A stretch of 64,000 nucleotides of DNA from Scylla paramamosain (taxonomy: Eukaryota > Arthropoda > Malacostraca > Decapoda > Portunidae), in the NCBI RefSeq assembly GCF_035594125.1, contig NC_087152.1, positions 13,656,001 through 13,720,000 of the forward strand, written 5' to 3'. Below the pieces are notes generated by a model that saw nothing but the letters and a program-made list of their open reading frames with translations, was not told the DNA's origin and searched no databases. The position numbers and the translations under genes were made by a program. Below, one piece after another: positions 45,091-58,249 of the stretch (position 1 is its first letter; every line of letters starts with the position of its first letter).

Positions 45091-45834
45091 GTGCACATGC
45101 TTGACATCAATGAGGAAGTGACAGACTTACTCCTCACATCATTCATTGGTGATATCATTGTGAGCAGACCATTGTGAGCCAAGAGTATGACAGGCTGGGT
45201 GTTGAGGACCTTCACCAGCAGAGAGTCCAAAACACTGCTGACCCTGTGAAGGGCCCCAGTGCAGCCAGCTGTGGTCATCCAACAGGAGGAGGCAGTGCAA
45301 AGGGCATGAGATGCATCAACTTCTGGGACAGACTCTGGGAGCTGGGGTTATACTCCTAGCAATGACAGAGGGACAGTTACCAAGCCATCTACACATGGAG
45401 GGTCCTGGAGGGGTAGGTACCTGATCCAACAGCTAGTGCACTACAGCCTACAGCACAGGGAGGGGAAGTCGCACCAGTGTGAGATACAGATGCAGCCTGC
45501 TAACCACACCACAGGTCCTGAGAAGATCAGCAGGACCCTGGCTGACAGCCAGCCAGGTTGAGGTGAGATCAGGGGCATGTCTGGCAGGTCTGGCTGCCCA
45601 GTGGAGGGTTTCAAGGTAGGATTGGCCTGGGGACAAGCCTCCTCTGCTGGGATAATGCACTTCCCTACGATGCCAGGGGAGTAGCAGTGGCAGATAGTGG
45701 CTGTCCACCTCATTGCCACTAAGGCAGAGACCAATAATTATCACATGTAGGCTACACATGTAACCTTAAGTGTAACTTGTCATTTGTCATTGAAGTGTAA
45801 CGATTAAGTGTAACAATAACCATTTGTCATTTAA

Positions 45835-46484
45835 AGCCCCTTCCACATGAGGGGCAAATGCACTGCGGGCACTCGGATTTGCCCGTAATTCTCTTGCTTT
45901 TAAAGTATTACCAAATCAAACAGTCCAATTAAAGCAGGCAGTAGGCACAGGCAAGTGAACATGTGATTTGAACCAGACATTGGCTGGGCAGAAGGCAGTC
46001 AGAGCTGTGTCAGGCAATGTTGGCCAATGGGCCGAACTTGGTGTGTTCAGTACGACAACATGGGACGTAAGAATCATCGCTGGACAGTTTAAAAGCTAAA
46101 CGATTAGCTTTGTGTACCATAATTATTGCTTGCTTGCTGTGTGCATGAAGAACTTGCTATGAGCATGAAGAAGCAGGAAGAAAAAGGACAGGAGACAGGA
46201 GAGAGAAGAAACAATGGTGTAAAAGTGGTTGGAAAATAAAACATTGTGGTCTGGAAAGTCACGTGACACTTTACGTGCCCACAAATACCCACAGAGTTCA
46301 TAGTAATGGCTTGTAACATTGTGTACACAGTGTGGTCCGTAGTCAGGCACCCTTCCAGTGCCTCAGCAATGGGCACAGTGATGGATGGTTTGCCTGTGGT
46401 TTCCTTGTCTATGATGTCATCCACACCACAAAATTGGCAACTGTGTCTGCCCATTGTGCATTTGCTCCTTGTGTGGAAGGGGCT
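45835..46484. mobile_element. Non-autonomous DNA transposon, PIF/Harbinger-like
   Basis: The ends are imperfect terminal inverted repeats of about 35 bp. The left end reads AGCCCCTTCCACATGAGGGG. The right end, reverse-complemented, reads AGCCCCTTCCACACAAGGAG. Both continue with CAAATGCAC. The trinucleotide TAA flanks both sides (45832-45834 and 46485-46487), fitting the TWA target duplication of PIF/Harbinger elements. The 650-bp interior has no transposase: the 117-codon minus frame at 46104-46454 shows no known domain. Confidence 0.8.
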
Positions 46485-46604
46485 TAAGTGTAATTAATAA
46501 AATAATTCAGTGAATTCAAATTGAAGTGATGAAATGCAGAATCAGAGCAGTTAGGTTTCAGTTTAAAAAAAATACATCTGTTGATAAATGAACAGACCAG
46601 ATTG

Positions 46605-46795
46605 AGTCTGGACTCCAAAGGTGTATAATCTGGTGTGGACTCCAAAGATGTATAGTCAGTCTGGACTCCAAAGATGTATAGGCAGTCTGGACTCCAAAGA
46701 TGTACATGTCTGGACTCCAAAGATGTATAGGCAGTCTGGACTCCAAAGATGTATGTATAATCTGGTCTGGACTCCAAAGATTTATAGGCATGTAC
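46605..46795 (+). repeat. Minisatellite, about 26-bp unit, seven copies
   Basis: GGACTCCAAAGATGTATAGG recurs at 46610, 46637, 46663, 46689, 46712, 46738 and 46769. The unit is not a multiple of three, and both strands are open in several frames for that reason, so it is not coding. It abuts the Harbinger-like element. Confidence 0.9.
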
Positions 46796-46924
46796 AGCAA
46801 TTAAGGACCTATGCAAGTAACAAAAGCCTACATTTTGCAAAAATGCAAAAAACAAAATTCCTTTATTTACCATTATCTGATGTCACCACTATGTCAGTTA
46901 CTGTATCATGTTTTACTGCATGTT

Positions 46925-47190
46925 GTAAGGTTTATTTCAAGCCAATACATTTAGTGCCATGACAGCATGGCTGCTGTAGGTGTATGAAGATACAAAAATT
47001 CTGCAGCACAGTTGGTTTATTTCAAGCTAATACAACTGTTTAGTGCCATGACATGGCTGCTGTAGGTTTGTGAAGATACAAATGTTAATTACAATACTAG
47101 GAAGTCTCTCCGGAGAAAGACCACATGGTTTGTAATAATTACAATACTAGGAAGACTATCCAGAGAATGATCACATGGTTTGTAAGGTAA
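46925..47190 (+). repeat. Two adjacent tandem duplications
   Basis: A unit with TTATTTCAAGC, TAGTGCCATGAC and GGCTGCTGTAGG occurs twice, about 85 bases apart (46929 and 47014). Then ACAATACTAGGAAG with CACATGGTTTGTAA occurs twice, about 50 bases apart (47091 and 47140). Confidence 0.75.
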
Positions 47191-48667
47191 GTTATTTTAT
47201 ATAAAGAAAAAAAAAAAAAAATCAACAAGACATTCATCTGAGTTGTGGAGTCTCCAGGACTTTGAACATTGCAGCTTATGTACCAGCATCACAGCTAGCT
47301 AACACAGTCTTACTAGTTCCTTATATGAGGTACAAGTGAGTGGAGGACCAACAAAATCCAAGGCTGAGGGATGACTTCTCCCCTTCTTGAGCAGTGGCCT
47401 TATACTCTAGAAGGCATCAGAATCTCTGAAGCAGAAATGTGGTCTCCTTTTCCTTGCTTAAAAGCCTTTCTTCCATTAGCACGGACATCGTTGTTGGCAA
47501 GACAGCATCTGTAACAAGTCATACAATCCTGAAATTGTATACACAAGTTACACATATTGGGAACATCTGGAGACTTGCTGGTAAATTACACTACACATTG
47601 CTCCCCAAGTAAATGTGACCGTTGTGAATGTTAATGCCCACAACTTATGTACTTGCACGTGTCAATCCCACTGCTACTGATTTTACTTTATGATATTGGA
47701 CATTTCAATAACGAGGATGCAGGGAATCGCTAAATTTATGCAGTGATACACGAAATAGAAATGTTGAATGCATTAGTATTTAAATTAGACGTGTACTACA
47801 ATAAAATCCATATTTAAATGTATTTAGCGTGTTCATTGCCTATTTAAAATCTTGAACAAGGAAAAGGGCGCACCTGGGAATTGTTTAGGCTATCCTAAGC
47901 TTGAGAACAGCAGTATGTAGTACTTTTGGCTTGCAAGGGGACTTTTTACCTTTTTCACCACTATGATTGTCACAGTTGAGCAAACTAAACTGTCAAAGCG
48001 AAACAATGACGTGGTTGTATGCGCGCGCGCGCTTACGGTTGTGTCCGTGCATGTGCTGTTCGTTGTGACTGACGGGTTGTATGGTTCCTGTACGAGTTAA
48101 TTCAAATGATACATGATGTGACTAGGAAGGATATGAACTGTTCAGTGACTGAGCGTGATATAGACTTGTGTGCCTCAATAATCTGTAAGGTGTGGCGTGG
48201 CATGGCGTGGTGTCTCTGGAGCTGTGGCGTGGCGAGGTGGTGTGTGTGGAGTGGTTACGGTTAGGTGTTGTGTGGCGTGGCGTGGGTGTTGTGAATTTAT
48301 GAACAAGACAGACGAGGTATTGTATTGAAAGTAAATAAAAACGAATTATTAAGGTGAAAGCAAAATAAAAATGCTTATGAACAGAAGAAAACCGACATTT
48401 TTTTTAAAGAAGATACTGTATAAATCACTAACCTATACAATATCGTTCTATGGAAAAAAGAAAAAAATCACAGATGGAGTATGGATAAATTTAACGACTG
48501 GGTATGAGAAGAATTAACAACACAAACAATGAACAAGAAAAAAAAAAAAAAAACAGAAAAAAACGGGATAAGAATGTACGATACAACTAGTGATACCGAA
48601 GACATCAGTTTCAGGACTTGAGCAATAGCCGACATGAATCTGCGGAAACCTTAAGTAGCACGTCTTA

Positions 48668-48739
48668 CCTGCACACAGACCTCGGACAAAGTGAACTGCT
48701 CCTGCTCCTCCATCCTCGTCATCGCCTCCTCCACCTCCA
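48668..48739 (-). CDS. Candidate first coding exon of an unidentified minus-strand gene
   Basis: On the minus strand, an ATG at 48739 opens 24 codons rich in Glu (MEVEEAMTRMEEQEQF, then TLSEVCVQ). They end exactly at a consensus donor, CAG|GTAAGA. The stretch is more GC-rich than its AT-rich surroundings. No following exon could be joined in frame: a candidate acceptor near 47509 (ttacag) precedes Cys-rich codons, but only out of phase. It may be a real 5' exon whose partners lie to the left, or chance. Confidence 0.3.
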
Positions 48740-48895
48740 TGCTTCCCCCTCGGCTTCGTGTAATGACCAATTGTAACTACTCATTGTATACATCGTTACA
48801 TCGGTTTCCCGTGTTATAATGTTGATTCATAATACTGAACTCGCCTGCTGGTGCATACTGTAAGAAGCAAAAGGAAAATGATGAACAAGTACGTC

Positions 48896-48899
<4 letters not shown>

Positions 48900-48952
<53 letters not shown>
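48900..48952 (+). repeat. (GA)n microsatellite
   Basis: About 53 bp of GA. Confidence 0.95.
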
Positions 48953-48954
<2 letters not shown>

Positions 48955-50857
48955 GCTGGTTACAGATTTTCCAACAACCAATCAAATTTTACAGTTAAAT
49001 TCAATCTTACACCATAAGAGTTCAATGTCAGCTGTAACGTTCATTTGTAAAGATCAGTAACTACTATCACACTAACAGCTTACTAATTTACAATGAACTC
49101 TGTGACATGCTCTGCTAAGTAACGGACTGCATTGCCTTTAATACCCACGACCTATTGAACCCGAAGTGGTGTAATACCATTAGTCCCCGTAATGTTGAAT
49201 TCTTGACTTAATCGCACAACAGTCATTCATATCATTGTTACGGTCACTTGCATTTGTCTAGTTATGTTTCATGAGATAGATAAAGTAAGATTAGTAATAA
49301 AGAACTGGGAACTAATTATGAAAGATGTACCTACAAATACTCTATAAGTTACCTACATATTCTTGTTACGGTCATGTACAGTTGTCAGGTATTGCTGCAT
49401 GAGACAAACTACTAGATACGAAAATTAATAATAAAGAACTAGAAACTAATTATGAAACAGTTAAGTACCTTTCCTACATATTACCTTCATTCCCTTGTTA
49501 AGGCCACATGCAGCTGTCTAGTCTTGCAAGAGATGAGATGCGAAGTTTACTAATAAAGAAGTGTGACTGCAATTATGAAAGAGGTATTGTACAAGTATTT
49601 TAGATACATTTCATCCTCGCAAAGTGTTTACATTTACGTATATTTTCATAGTTCAAGTCTCCCCTATCCTTCCACCTCATGATTTACCTGTGCCCTTACT
49701 AAACTATAAGGTGAGACACATGTTACGATCCAATGGCTTCATACTGACAACAATAACGATCATTACAACTGCCATTATTGATCCCTTGACTACTCTGGTT
49801 TCTTCTCACATAATGAATTATGATAGTAGTAGTAGTAGTAGGTCTAGTGCGAATTTAAGTAACTTCGAAAGCAAACACTTCCATACATTAAATAGAGGGA
49901 GTAGATTAAACATTTAGCAAACCTCTCAAATTCATGTATCTGAATTTCTACCTAGGATTATTTCAACAAAACATATTATTAGCGGTTCAAAAGTTAAAGC
50001 CTGTTGGGTCTTAATTCTAGCACCTATGGTTTGAGCACCACGAATATATGAGTAATTTATCAGGGACGTATTGTGATTAGCTATCATCTAATATATGAAT
50101 GCAAGGGGAGATAAACCACAAAACTTTCCCCAGCTACATTGCATGCAAGCTGACGCAGGCAAAATGCTTGTTAATCTACCTATGTTACTGAAATACTCAT
50201 CAAGCTTATAAACACACGAGGGTATTAATAATTTAATTAAAATTTTACATTATGACAATTAATTTGCTATTTATTTAGTTTCCTCTAATAAGGCAACTAG
50301 AGACTGTCGTTAAAAGGAAAACTGCTGTAGTGTTTATTTTAATGATTCAAAAAGTTCTGAAGCATCAATGATTTTTCATTTTAACTATGTACGCGATTCA
50401 TGATACCAACAACGTATATTCAAGTGTAATATTTCTGAAGTGTAATATGATTTTGAATCACTGATTTGTCAAACGTTTAAATTTAATTTTCAATACTTAA
50501 CTATACGGGATAAGCAGCCAGACGGCATCGGTGAACTAAAATTCTTATATGATGCAGTGAGTTCTGTAATCCATTTAATTTCCTGTTATCAGTCAGAGAC
50601 CATCGTTAAAGAAAGATAAAAGATGTCGAGACGTGGCTGGTTCTAAGAATCCACTGGACACGGTAGTTAAATGCTTGTTGGATGCGAGACACACACATAC
50701 ACACACACACACACACACAATGATGAAGGGAACAGCAAGGGCGTGATACTCATTTCCATCAAAACTCTTCGCAGCACGTTTGTATATTCTATTTGATAAA
50801 TTACTTGTAATAAAAAATGAAAACTATTTAAAAACGGATCTAGCTAAATGGAAGAAG

Positions 50858-50858
<1 letters not shown>

Positions 50859-50950
<92 letters not shown>
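50859..50950 (+). repeat. (TA)n microsatellite
   Basis: About 92 bp of TA. Confidence 0.95.
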
Positions 50951-50954
<4 letters not shown>

Positions 50955-51967
50955 ACTATACAAACATATAATATCTACTTCCTTGAGATTCTTCACAAAC
51001 CAGATTCATTTATTGTCTTTGGTAAATAAAAATTGCAAAAAATAATTAAGTAAATAAAATAGCAAGAAAGCAAATATAACTAAATGAAAAAAAATAAATA
51101 AATAAATAAAATCTAATTGAGGCGCGACAGTCCGGGAATAGAGACTGTCCGGTCCAGGTTGAGCAACTGAGCAAGCGGCTGTGTTTACCTCCCTTCCCTT
51201 AGCACGTGTTGTAAACAGAGACATTTAAACGCAGGTAAACTGTCCTTGTACTGCAATATGTGCCGATATGTGATATGTGTAGAGGTAATTGTATTGAACG
51301 GTGCTTTATATTATTCGTTACTTTTCTTAAATTTGTGTTCCCTCTATCATGATTTTATTCTTTATTTAGGTGTTCATATAATAACACACATTATCCATCT
51401 TCAGTCAGGTCTTCATGTAATATCAAACTATACCAGGTCAGGTCTTCATATAATAACAGTATCCATCTTTAATTAGGTCTACATATCATAACAGTATCAA
51501 CCTTTAATTAGGCCTTCATGGTATAGCAAAAAGGCAAACTAGGCATCATACGACTGAAATCTATACCTGGTACATCATATTCTCTTTATATAGACAGTCT
51601 CCTGTCACTACCATATCATTTCTTTCAATCATACAGTTCTAGCATCAACCACCATCCATTTTTTTTTCCCTCAATTCATATACCTAACTTAATGGTAAAA
51701 GTATGGCGCTTTTTTTCAGTAATCAGCATCCTGCAGACACTAAATTTATATCTATTTTATCATGTATATCTTGTCATTATGAGCATTTAGATCTTGAACT
51801 ATACAGCTCAAGAAAAATTTAGAAGTAACCTTTACAAGAAATTTTGAAGGTTTTAATGTGTCCATGGTTAGTTAGGAGGTTGATTGGGTCAGGGTTGGTT
51901 TAGTTTTAACTTACCATTGATTGTTTGGTTCTTAGTGGCCTTTGGAACTCCTGTCTTGTGTGGAACT

Positions 51968-52128
<161 letters not shown>

Positions 52129-52178
52129 AACTATATCTCACCTGAGCTTTATTACAGGAGTGCTGGGATTCTGCAGCC

Positions 52179-55100
52179 ATGCCCACCCAAGCTGAAATAT
52201 TTGCAGAACTGGTAAATATTTAAATTTTACAGTTATAACTTAATACTTATATTTTGACAAAATATTGCAGTACATACCACCTGCATCTTAAACTTTTCTT
52301 CTACTCTAGTACCAAGGTAATATATACAGTGCATTGAAGGTTGCAAATCTTTATCTCATGAGTGTTGTAGATGTGAGTTTAAGGTCTACAGCATTCTCAA
52401 ACATTTGGGCTTTCTTAAAGAAAGGGATAGAGATTAATACCGTTTCTTCTGGATGTTCTCAAATTAATGGTGTACAATTCCTATTGAACCATTACTGGAA
52501 TAATGGAAAGACCCTTGAAAACCCTAGTGACTCACTAGACCCTGATAAGGGTAAAGGATATGAAACAATGAAATGTTTGAGAATGTATGGTCATAAGCAA
52601 TGACTGGTGAGAAGCCACTTTGAATAATAATATCGTCTGTTTAAGTAATTATGTGCAGCTAAGTAATGTAAAGGATCATTAATGAATTTCAAAAGGTGAT
52701 ATTACCTGTACATGCAATTCAGATACTGTATATTATTAAGCATAGATTGCTTAAGTAAAGGACAACTGTATGAGTATCACTGGAATATGTAAAAAAAAAG
52801 TGTATAAGTATGAATTATGAGAATAACTTACTTCTCCAGGGCATCCCCAGCGACGTGGTGTCAGCAGCAACAGCGGGTAGTGGTGGTGGTGGCCTGTCTG
52901 GGATCAGTGGTGATGATCTTGGCAATGATGTAAGACCTGTGAAGTAATTTTTATTTGTTTATTTTTTACTGATGCTTTGTTTTTTTTTGTATTTCTTTGA
53001 CTAGATATCTTAAATGTCAACTTAGACTGCTGACTCTATAATTTTTGGCTCATATTTAAGAGATATATGTGGAAATATGTGAAGATTTATACAAATTATA
53101 CATATTTTATTAGAATAGTACTGTACATATGTATAACAGCCATCTTGATTTCATATACTATGTAAGAAACTTTGTAAAATTATTTATTGTCTTTAATGAA
53201 TACAGTAAACATACATGATTGTCTTTGTAACCAAAAAAAATAAACCAGTGTCTGTTGTGCAAAAAACTGTATTATGTTAAATATTCTGTCTTTATTAAGA
53301 ACAGTGTAGAACATAGCATTCACTGAATTATCTTGAATGCTGGAACAAGACATGGCATATCTAGCTGCTTTTGAGTACATAAAATATAGTGCCACAGAAA
53401 ATCAGCCAGATAGTGAAGCCTTTTACCTGATGCCTCTGTCTTGATAGAGCAACTTTAGAGAATGATGACAAATTGTAATGTTGCTCAACCATCCTGTATT
53501 GCAGCCCACCATGGAGGGGCTGTGGGCCATGAAGGCCATGGAGCACGCTGAGATATACTTCAATGTAAGTATACAAGATAACAAAGGTAACCAACTGAGT
53601 ACATGCCTGGTACTTAATTTCACTATATGGGATGATAGCAGAATATAATAGTACAAGATAAGAAACAAAACCTATTGAGTATATGTCTGTCACTTAGTGT
53701 TGCCACATGCAGTGACAACAAACAGTTTTTGCACCCTTCCAAGGACATAATCCTATACTGTTACCGAGCTTGTGATCATGAATAAAGAATCAGCAACTTT
53801 TCTTCACCAAACAGACTTGCACATTCATCTTAACCTCATAATTTTTCAAGTTAGATAGGTGATCCACTACAGCTTCCCCTTAATTTTCCACTTGCCTTTA
53901 GTTACCATTTTATTTCTTAGAGACTACTTACATTGATCAGTAACTTGAATTAAGATTAATGACCACAGTGTTGTTTCCATACCAAGTCTATTTAATCATT
54001 CTCACTGATAACTTCATACATATTTGGTTGAATTCACAAACCTAAATAATGAGGTATGTAGAACTTTAATAAATGATGAGGTATGTAGAACTTAAATACA
54101 GAACATTCATTTGAATCAGATTACCAGATAAACTGTTCTTCAGGGAGATAAATAATTTGCAGTGTTTCAGTAAAATTTGTTTAGTGCATGTGGGATTTTA
54201 TATTTTGAACCACAGGTAATCCCTCTCTAATAATTGTCCTACCTTTTAAAAACTACATTTCCACATTCCTTTCACACTATACAGTCCTTTCTTTCAACCA
54301 GTATTAAAAACACTGACTAATCCCTGTCTTCACCTGACTGGTGTTCATTTCCCCAGCTTCTGTGTGCAGTCGATCCTAAAATGCTCAAGCTTACTCCTAA
54401 AGATGACCTCATCTATCAGGAATTCAGGAAAGAGTTTCCAGACTTCAATATTGAAAAGCTGAACGAGGAAGATCTCAAGAGTCCTACAGCCAAAGAGGCA
54501 AGTCATCTTTTTGCATTCAGGATAAAAATGTCCTGTCCAGCACTCTTGTACTTTGTTTTATTTAAATTACCCTATTTATTCTCCTTCATAGTCTTGGTCT
54601 TATCTGCATCAGTGTAAATTATCTCCTTTCCTTATTTATTTCACTTTCAGTTGTCTCATTTATCTCCCTGCATAGTTGTGCTCTCATCTGTATCATTGTA
54701 AGTGACCTCCCTCCCTTACTTATTTCACTCTTATTGTAAGTGATCTTCTTCCCTTACTTGTTTCACTCTTAAACACTCTTTGTCTTTGTGTGATTGACAG
54801 CATATATTCCACAAGGGATAATTCTTTGGCAGACTTGGTTCTCTCAATATTATATTTCATAATTTTCCATTAATGGTTGATGGATGAAATTATGAAAAGC
54901 CTCAACAAAATCTTGCTTTTTTTTTCACAGTATCCTCTCACAGATTTCAAATCTCTGTTTTTTTAGTATTATCACTCAGTCACTCACATCTTTCTGCAGT
55001 GTTTAATTTTTTCCTCTTTTTCTTTTATAACCAAGCATTTTCAGGCTTACTGATCCTCTGAATTTGGAAACTGCTTGCTCTTCCTTCCTACTTTGTTTCC

Positions 55101-55436
55101 GTTGTTTTGTTAAGGCCAGGGCAGTCTATCTACCTCACACACTTATCTTAATAAAGACTTAATATTAAGTTGCTTCCATCCCTATAGCACACCCTTTTTT
55201 ATCTTCATCAGAAATGGCGGCCTTTCTGCATGAAGTTTGAGAAGGAGGTGGAGGACTACAGTTTTGCCACACTGGTGCGCATTGACTGTCAGGATGAATA
55301 TACGGAACCCAACACCATCCTGGTCACACGCATTCAGTTCTTTTGCATTGAGATTGCCCGGAACCGTGAGGGTCTGAATGATTCCATCAGGACCAAATTT
55401 AAACCCAAGCCACGCACCAAGAATACCAACAAATAG
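52179..55436 (+). CDS. PBDC1: PBDC1 (polysaccharide biosynthesis domain-containing protein 1), 5 exons
   Basis: Complete. Exons: 52179-52211, 52840-52929, 53505-53564, 54357-54497, 55212-55436; 549 nt, 182 residues, all phase 0. Conserved blocks match the animal PBDC1/yeast YPL225W family: NDPTMEGLWAMKAMEHAEIY, LLCAVDPKMLKLTPKDDLIY, EFRKEFPDFNIEKL, KWRPFCMKFEKEVEDYSF, TLVRIDCQDEYTEPNT and RIQFFCIEIARNREGLND. The human C-terminal acidic repeat tail is absent; the protein stops after a short Lys-rich end. The family is a small cytosolic protein linked in yeast to ribosome-associated folding of EF-1alpha; the domain name is historical. The last intron uses a GC donor (GAG|GCAAGT at 54498), required for the conserved SPTAKE-KWRPF junction. 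Exon 1 may follow a 5' UTR intron (ttattacag at 52156). Confidence 0.95.
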
Positions 55437-55531
55437 CAATATGTGTGTTAGCAGCTTAATCTGTCTGGGTGTCAGTATGTTTGGTTGGTATGCTTGGAAT
55501 TCATTGTTTGCTGATGCAAAGTTCAGTATGC

Positions 55532-55535
<4 letters not shown>

Positions 55536-55626
<91 letters not shown>
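55536..55626 (+). repeat. (GT)n microsatellite in the PBDC1 3' UTR region
   Basis: About 91 bp of uninterrupted GT, 100 bases after the PBDC1 stop codon. Confidence 0.95.
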
Positions 55627-55627
<1 letters not shown>

Positions 55628-56472
55628 ACATGCATCTATTGATTTTTTATATTATATCTCTCTGTCTTATATATCTGTGTATATACAAGACTGACTTTGC
55701 TATAAATGCAGGTTGCCAAGAAGAGATGTCCACTGATGTACATTCACATTCACAAGCATTTCTTCATATCTCAAAAATATATATGTATTTTACCTGACTA
55801 ACATTCTGGGACTTTAGTTAGTTTCAAGTGCTTCAGAATTCTGACATCTATGAGTATATATCTATTTACTGATATCCCTGGAACTCCATAAAGGAGTTGG
55901 CTGCAATATTGAAACAGTCCAATATTTGTGGTTCCTGAAATGTTACTAATTTTTCCAACCACATTGTAAAGTCCTTAGTGTTCACAGGGTTTCACTGTGT
56001 AGCCTTGTGCCAAATGTTTCAATTCCAATTATTCATCAGTGGCATAAACTGTTCACAGTGTGTTTTTTTTTTCTTTTTTTTTTCTACTTTCATGGCATTG
56101 TTGACCTTCCTTATAATTCAATCTTACTTTGTGGAAAAAAAATCTCAAGGAAAGATTTCAGCACTGAACTTTACTGGAGAAATGCAGGAAAGTGTAATGC
56201 TTTGACCATTAAAATTAAAATAAGCAAGTGTTTCTTTGTTGCATTATATTTCTTCTACACTAGTGTTGTGTCATGGAATGCAGTGAAAGATGATGCTGAA
56301 GGCTCAGTTTCATGTGATGAAATACTGAATCAGTGACATTCAGGAAAGAACAGTTTAATGGCAATTTTAGTACCATCACATTGTGTTTTGTTTATACAGC
56401 TGTATCATGCTGTTTGTACATAAAAGTTTGGCCACCACTTGATATTCTTTTATAATTACTGTTTCGGCTACC

Positions 56473-56478
56473 AATAAA
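56473..56478 (+). terminator. Candidate polyadenylation signal of PBDC1
   Basis: AATAAA lies about 1.04 kb after the stop codon, beyond a long 3' UTR that would contain a (GT)n tract at 55536-55626. Shorter 3' ends are possible. Confidence 0.35.
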
Positions 56479-57234
56479 TTACACTTCATCAGTCTGGATT
56501 GGATTGCTCAACTGCCAACTTCTCACAGAGGAAGGAACACATTATTAAAAACATGAACTATAATAAATTATTCTCAAATAAGACCAACAAGCCTTCAGCT
56601 TCTAGACATGCTGTACTCATAGACTGAGGTACATCAAATAATGTAATTTATAAAGGGTTTCAGCAATTATTTTGTTACAGTGCCACATCAAATACTATCC
56701 CAAAATTAACAAACTATAGGATTATAAGTGGAATAAAAAAATATTGAAAGTGAAAGAATAATTTTTGTGAAACATAACAATAGATGAGGATAGATAACAG
56801 TAAGCCTAGTGATGTCACAAGCAATGCCTCACACAACTGTTTTTTATCTCCCTTTGATGATGGTTGACACATGTTCCTTCTTCCAAATAAACAATTCACA
56901 GTGCATAGTTATTCAGTGAGACTTAAATTAACCCTTTCACCATGATATGCAACAAATCACAGCACTAAAAGCACTGTATACCATCTTTACAGCTCCCAAC
57001 AAGAAGGGAAAGCAATTAAGAAAACAGATTTTCCAATATCTAATCAGTATAATGTTAAGTATGGTTGTATAATGAAAAGAACTGCTTGAGAGTGGCTTAT
57101 GATATAGAAAACTGTTTTATATATCAGTGAAAGAGTTATGTGAGAAGTTCATGAAAAATAGTAGCTAGCTTGATCTGAAAGCATACAAGTTCATTACTCA
57201 TATACCACATCAGTTTCTAGACACTTTATCCTCC

Positions 57235-57345
57235 AATTTTGAATTATGCTTTTGACCTTTCTTTTGGGATTGGCACTCTGAGTGGACTTTTTTTTCACTC
57301 CTTGTTGCCTTTTGTCAGTGCCTCTCTTACATTAAAGAAAAAAAA
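57235..57345 (+). mobile_element. Truncated LINE 3' tail
   Basis: Carries only the 3' end shared with the LINEs at 35.2 and 40.6 kb: TTTTGGGATTGGCACTCTGAG, GTGG, a T-run, TTGTTGCCTTTTGTCAGTG and an A-run. This is a 5'-truncated insertion. Confidence 0.6.
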
Positions 57346-57748
57346 ATCAACTTATAGAAATATCACTTAAAACAATGAAAGATACTAAAGACAAACTGAG
57401 GCAAAAGGCAGAGAATACCCTGCAATTCTAATTTGATAGTTGAATTCATGAGAAGGTAAACCACACAAGCTCCTTGATAATCATTAGAGATTTAGATACT
57501 GATATATGTACTTAACAATACGGCATGAATCAAAAGATCATAATTAAGACCTTTAGAGATTTAGATACCGATGTAATTATGTTCTTAGCACTATGGCATA
57601 AATCAACACGGCAAGACTCCACACTAGTCGTGTATTTCTCGTTTATAAACTGTTTGTTTATCTGTGTCAGTCTCTAGTTGTCCTTCCTCTAATTCATGAG
57701 TTGCTGTGTTGCGTATGAATCACTCGTGCTTGCATTTCTCTACTTAAA

Positions 57749-57752
<4 letters not shown>

Positions 57753-57779
<27 letters not shown>

Positions 57780-57794
57780 AATATAACGTAAAGA

Positions 57795-57860
<66 letters not shown>
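57753..57860 (+). repeat. (CT)n, (CA)n and (GA)n tracts
   Basis: Three short dinucleotide tracts in series. The last leads into a C/T-rich stretch with a palindromic CRE motif. Confidence 0.9.
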
Positions 57861-57863
<3 letters not shown>

Positions 57864-57931
57864 AGAAGGGAGGGAGGCAGGGGACCCATCCCTTCTGCTG
57901 CCACGACACAAACACTACCGCCGCCTGCTTG

Positions 57932-57939
57932 TGACGTCA
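57932..57939. promoter_or_regulatory. Palindromic CRE-type motif
   Basis: TGACGTCA, the full CREB/ATF site, lies in a GC-richer stretch after (GA)n. No gene start can be assigned to it. Confidence 0.2.
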
Positions 57940-58249
57940 CCTACTGCAAATCCATTCAGTTATACCTGCTTCTCTCTCACATACTTTACCTCCCTCCCTC
58001 TTCCACCCCTCGCTCTCACCACGCTTCTGCCTCCCCCTCTACCCCCGCCATCCTCTCTTTGCCCTAACTTGCTCTCTACTCCCCCATCCCCCCCGGTCCG
58101 CTTGCCCAGCCTTTCATTCATTCGGTTGCCACGAGTCACCATATACTATAATACCCCTATCACTGCCATTCTTGTTTGTCATTTATTCTCGTTTCCCCTT
58201 TCTTTCGAGTTTACGAATGAATTTATAATTTTCGTCTTTTTGGTTGTAA

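Noticed and set aside
46104..46454. 117-codon minus-strand frame inside the Harbinger-like element as a transposase
   Set aside because: No DDE or Myb/SANT-like motif seen; the element is too short to be autonomous.
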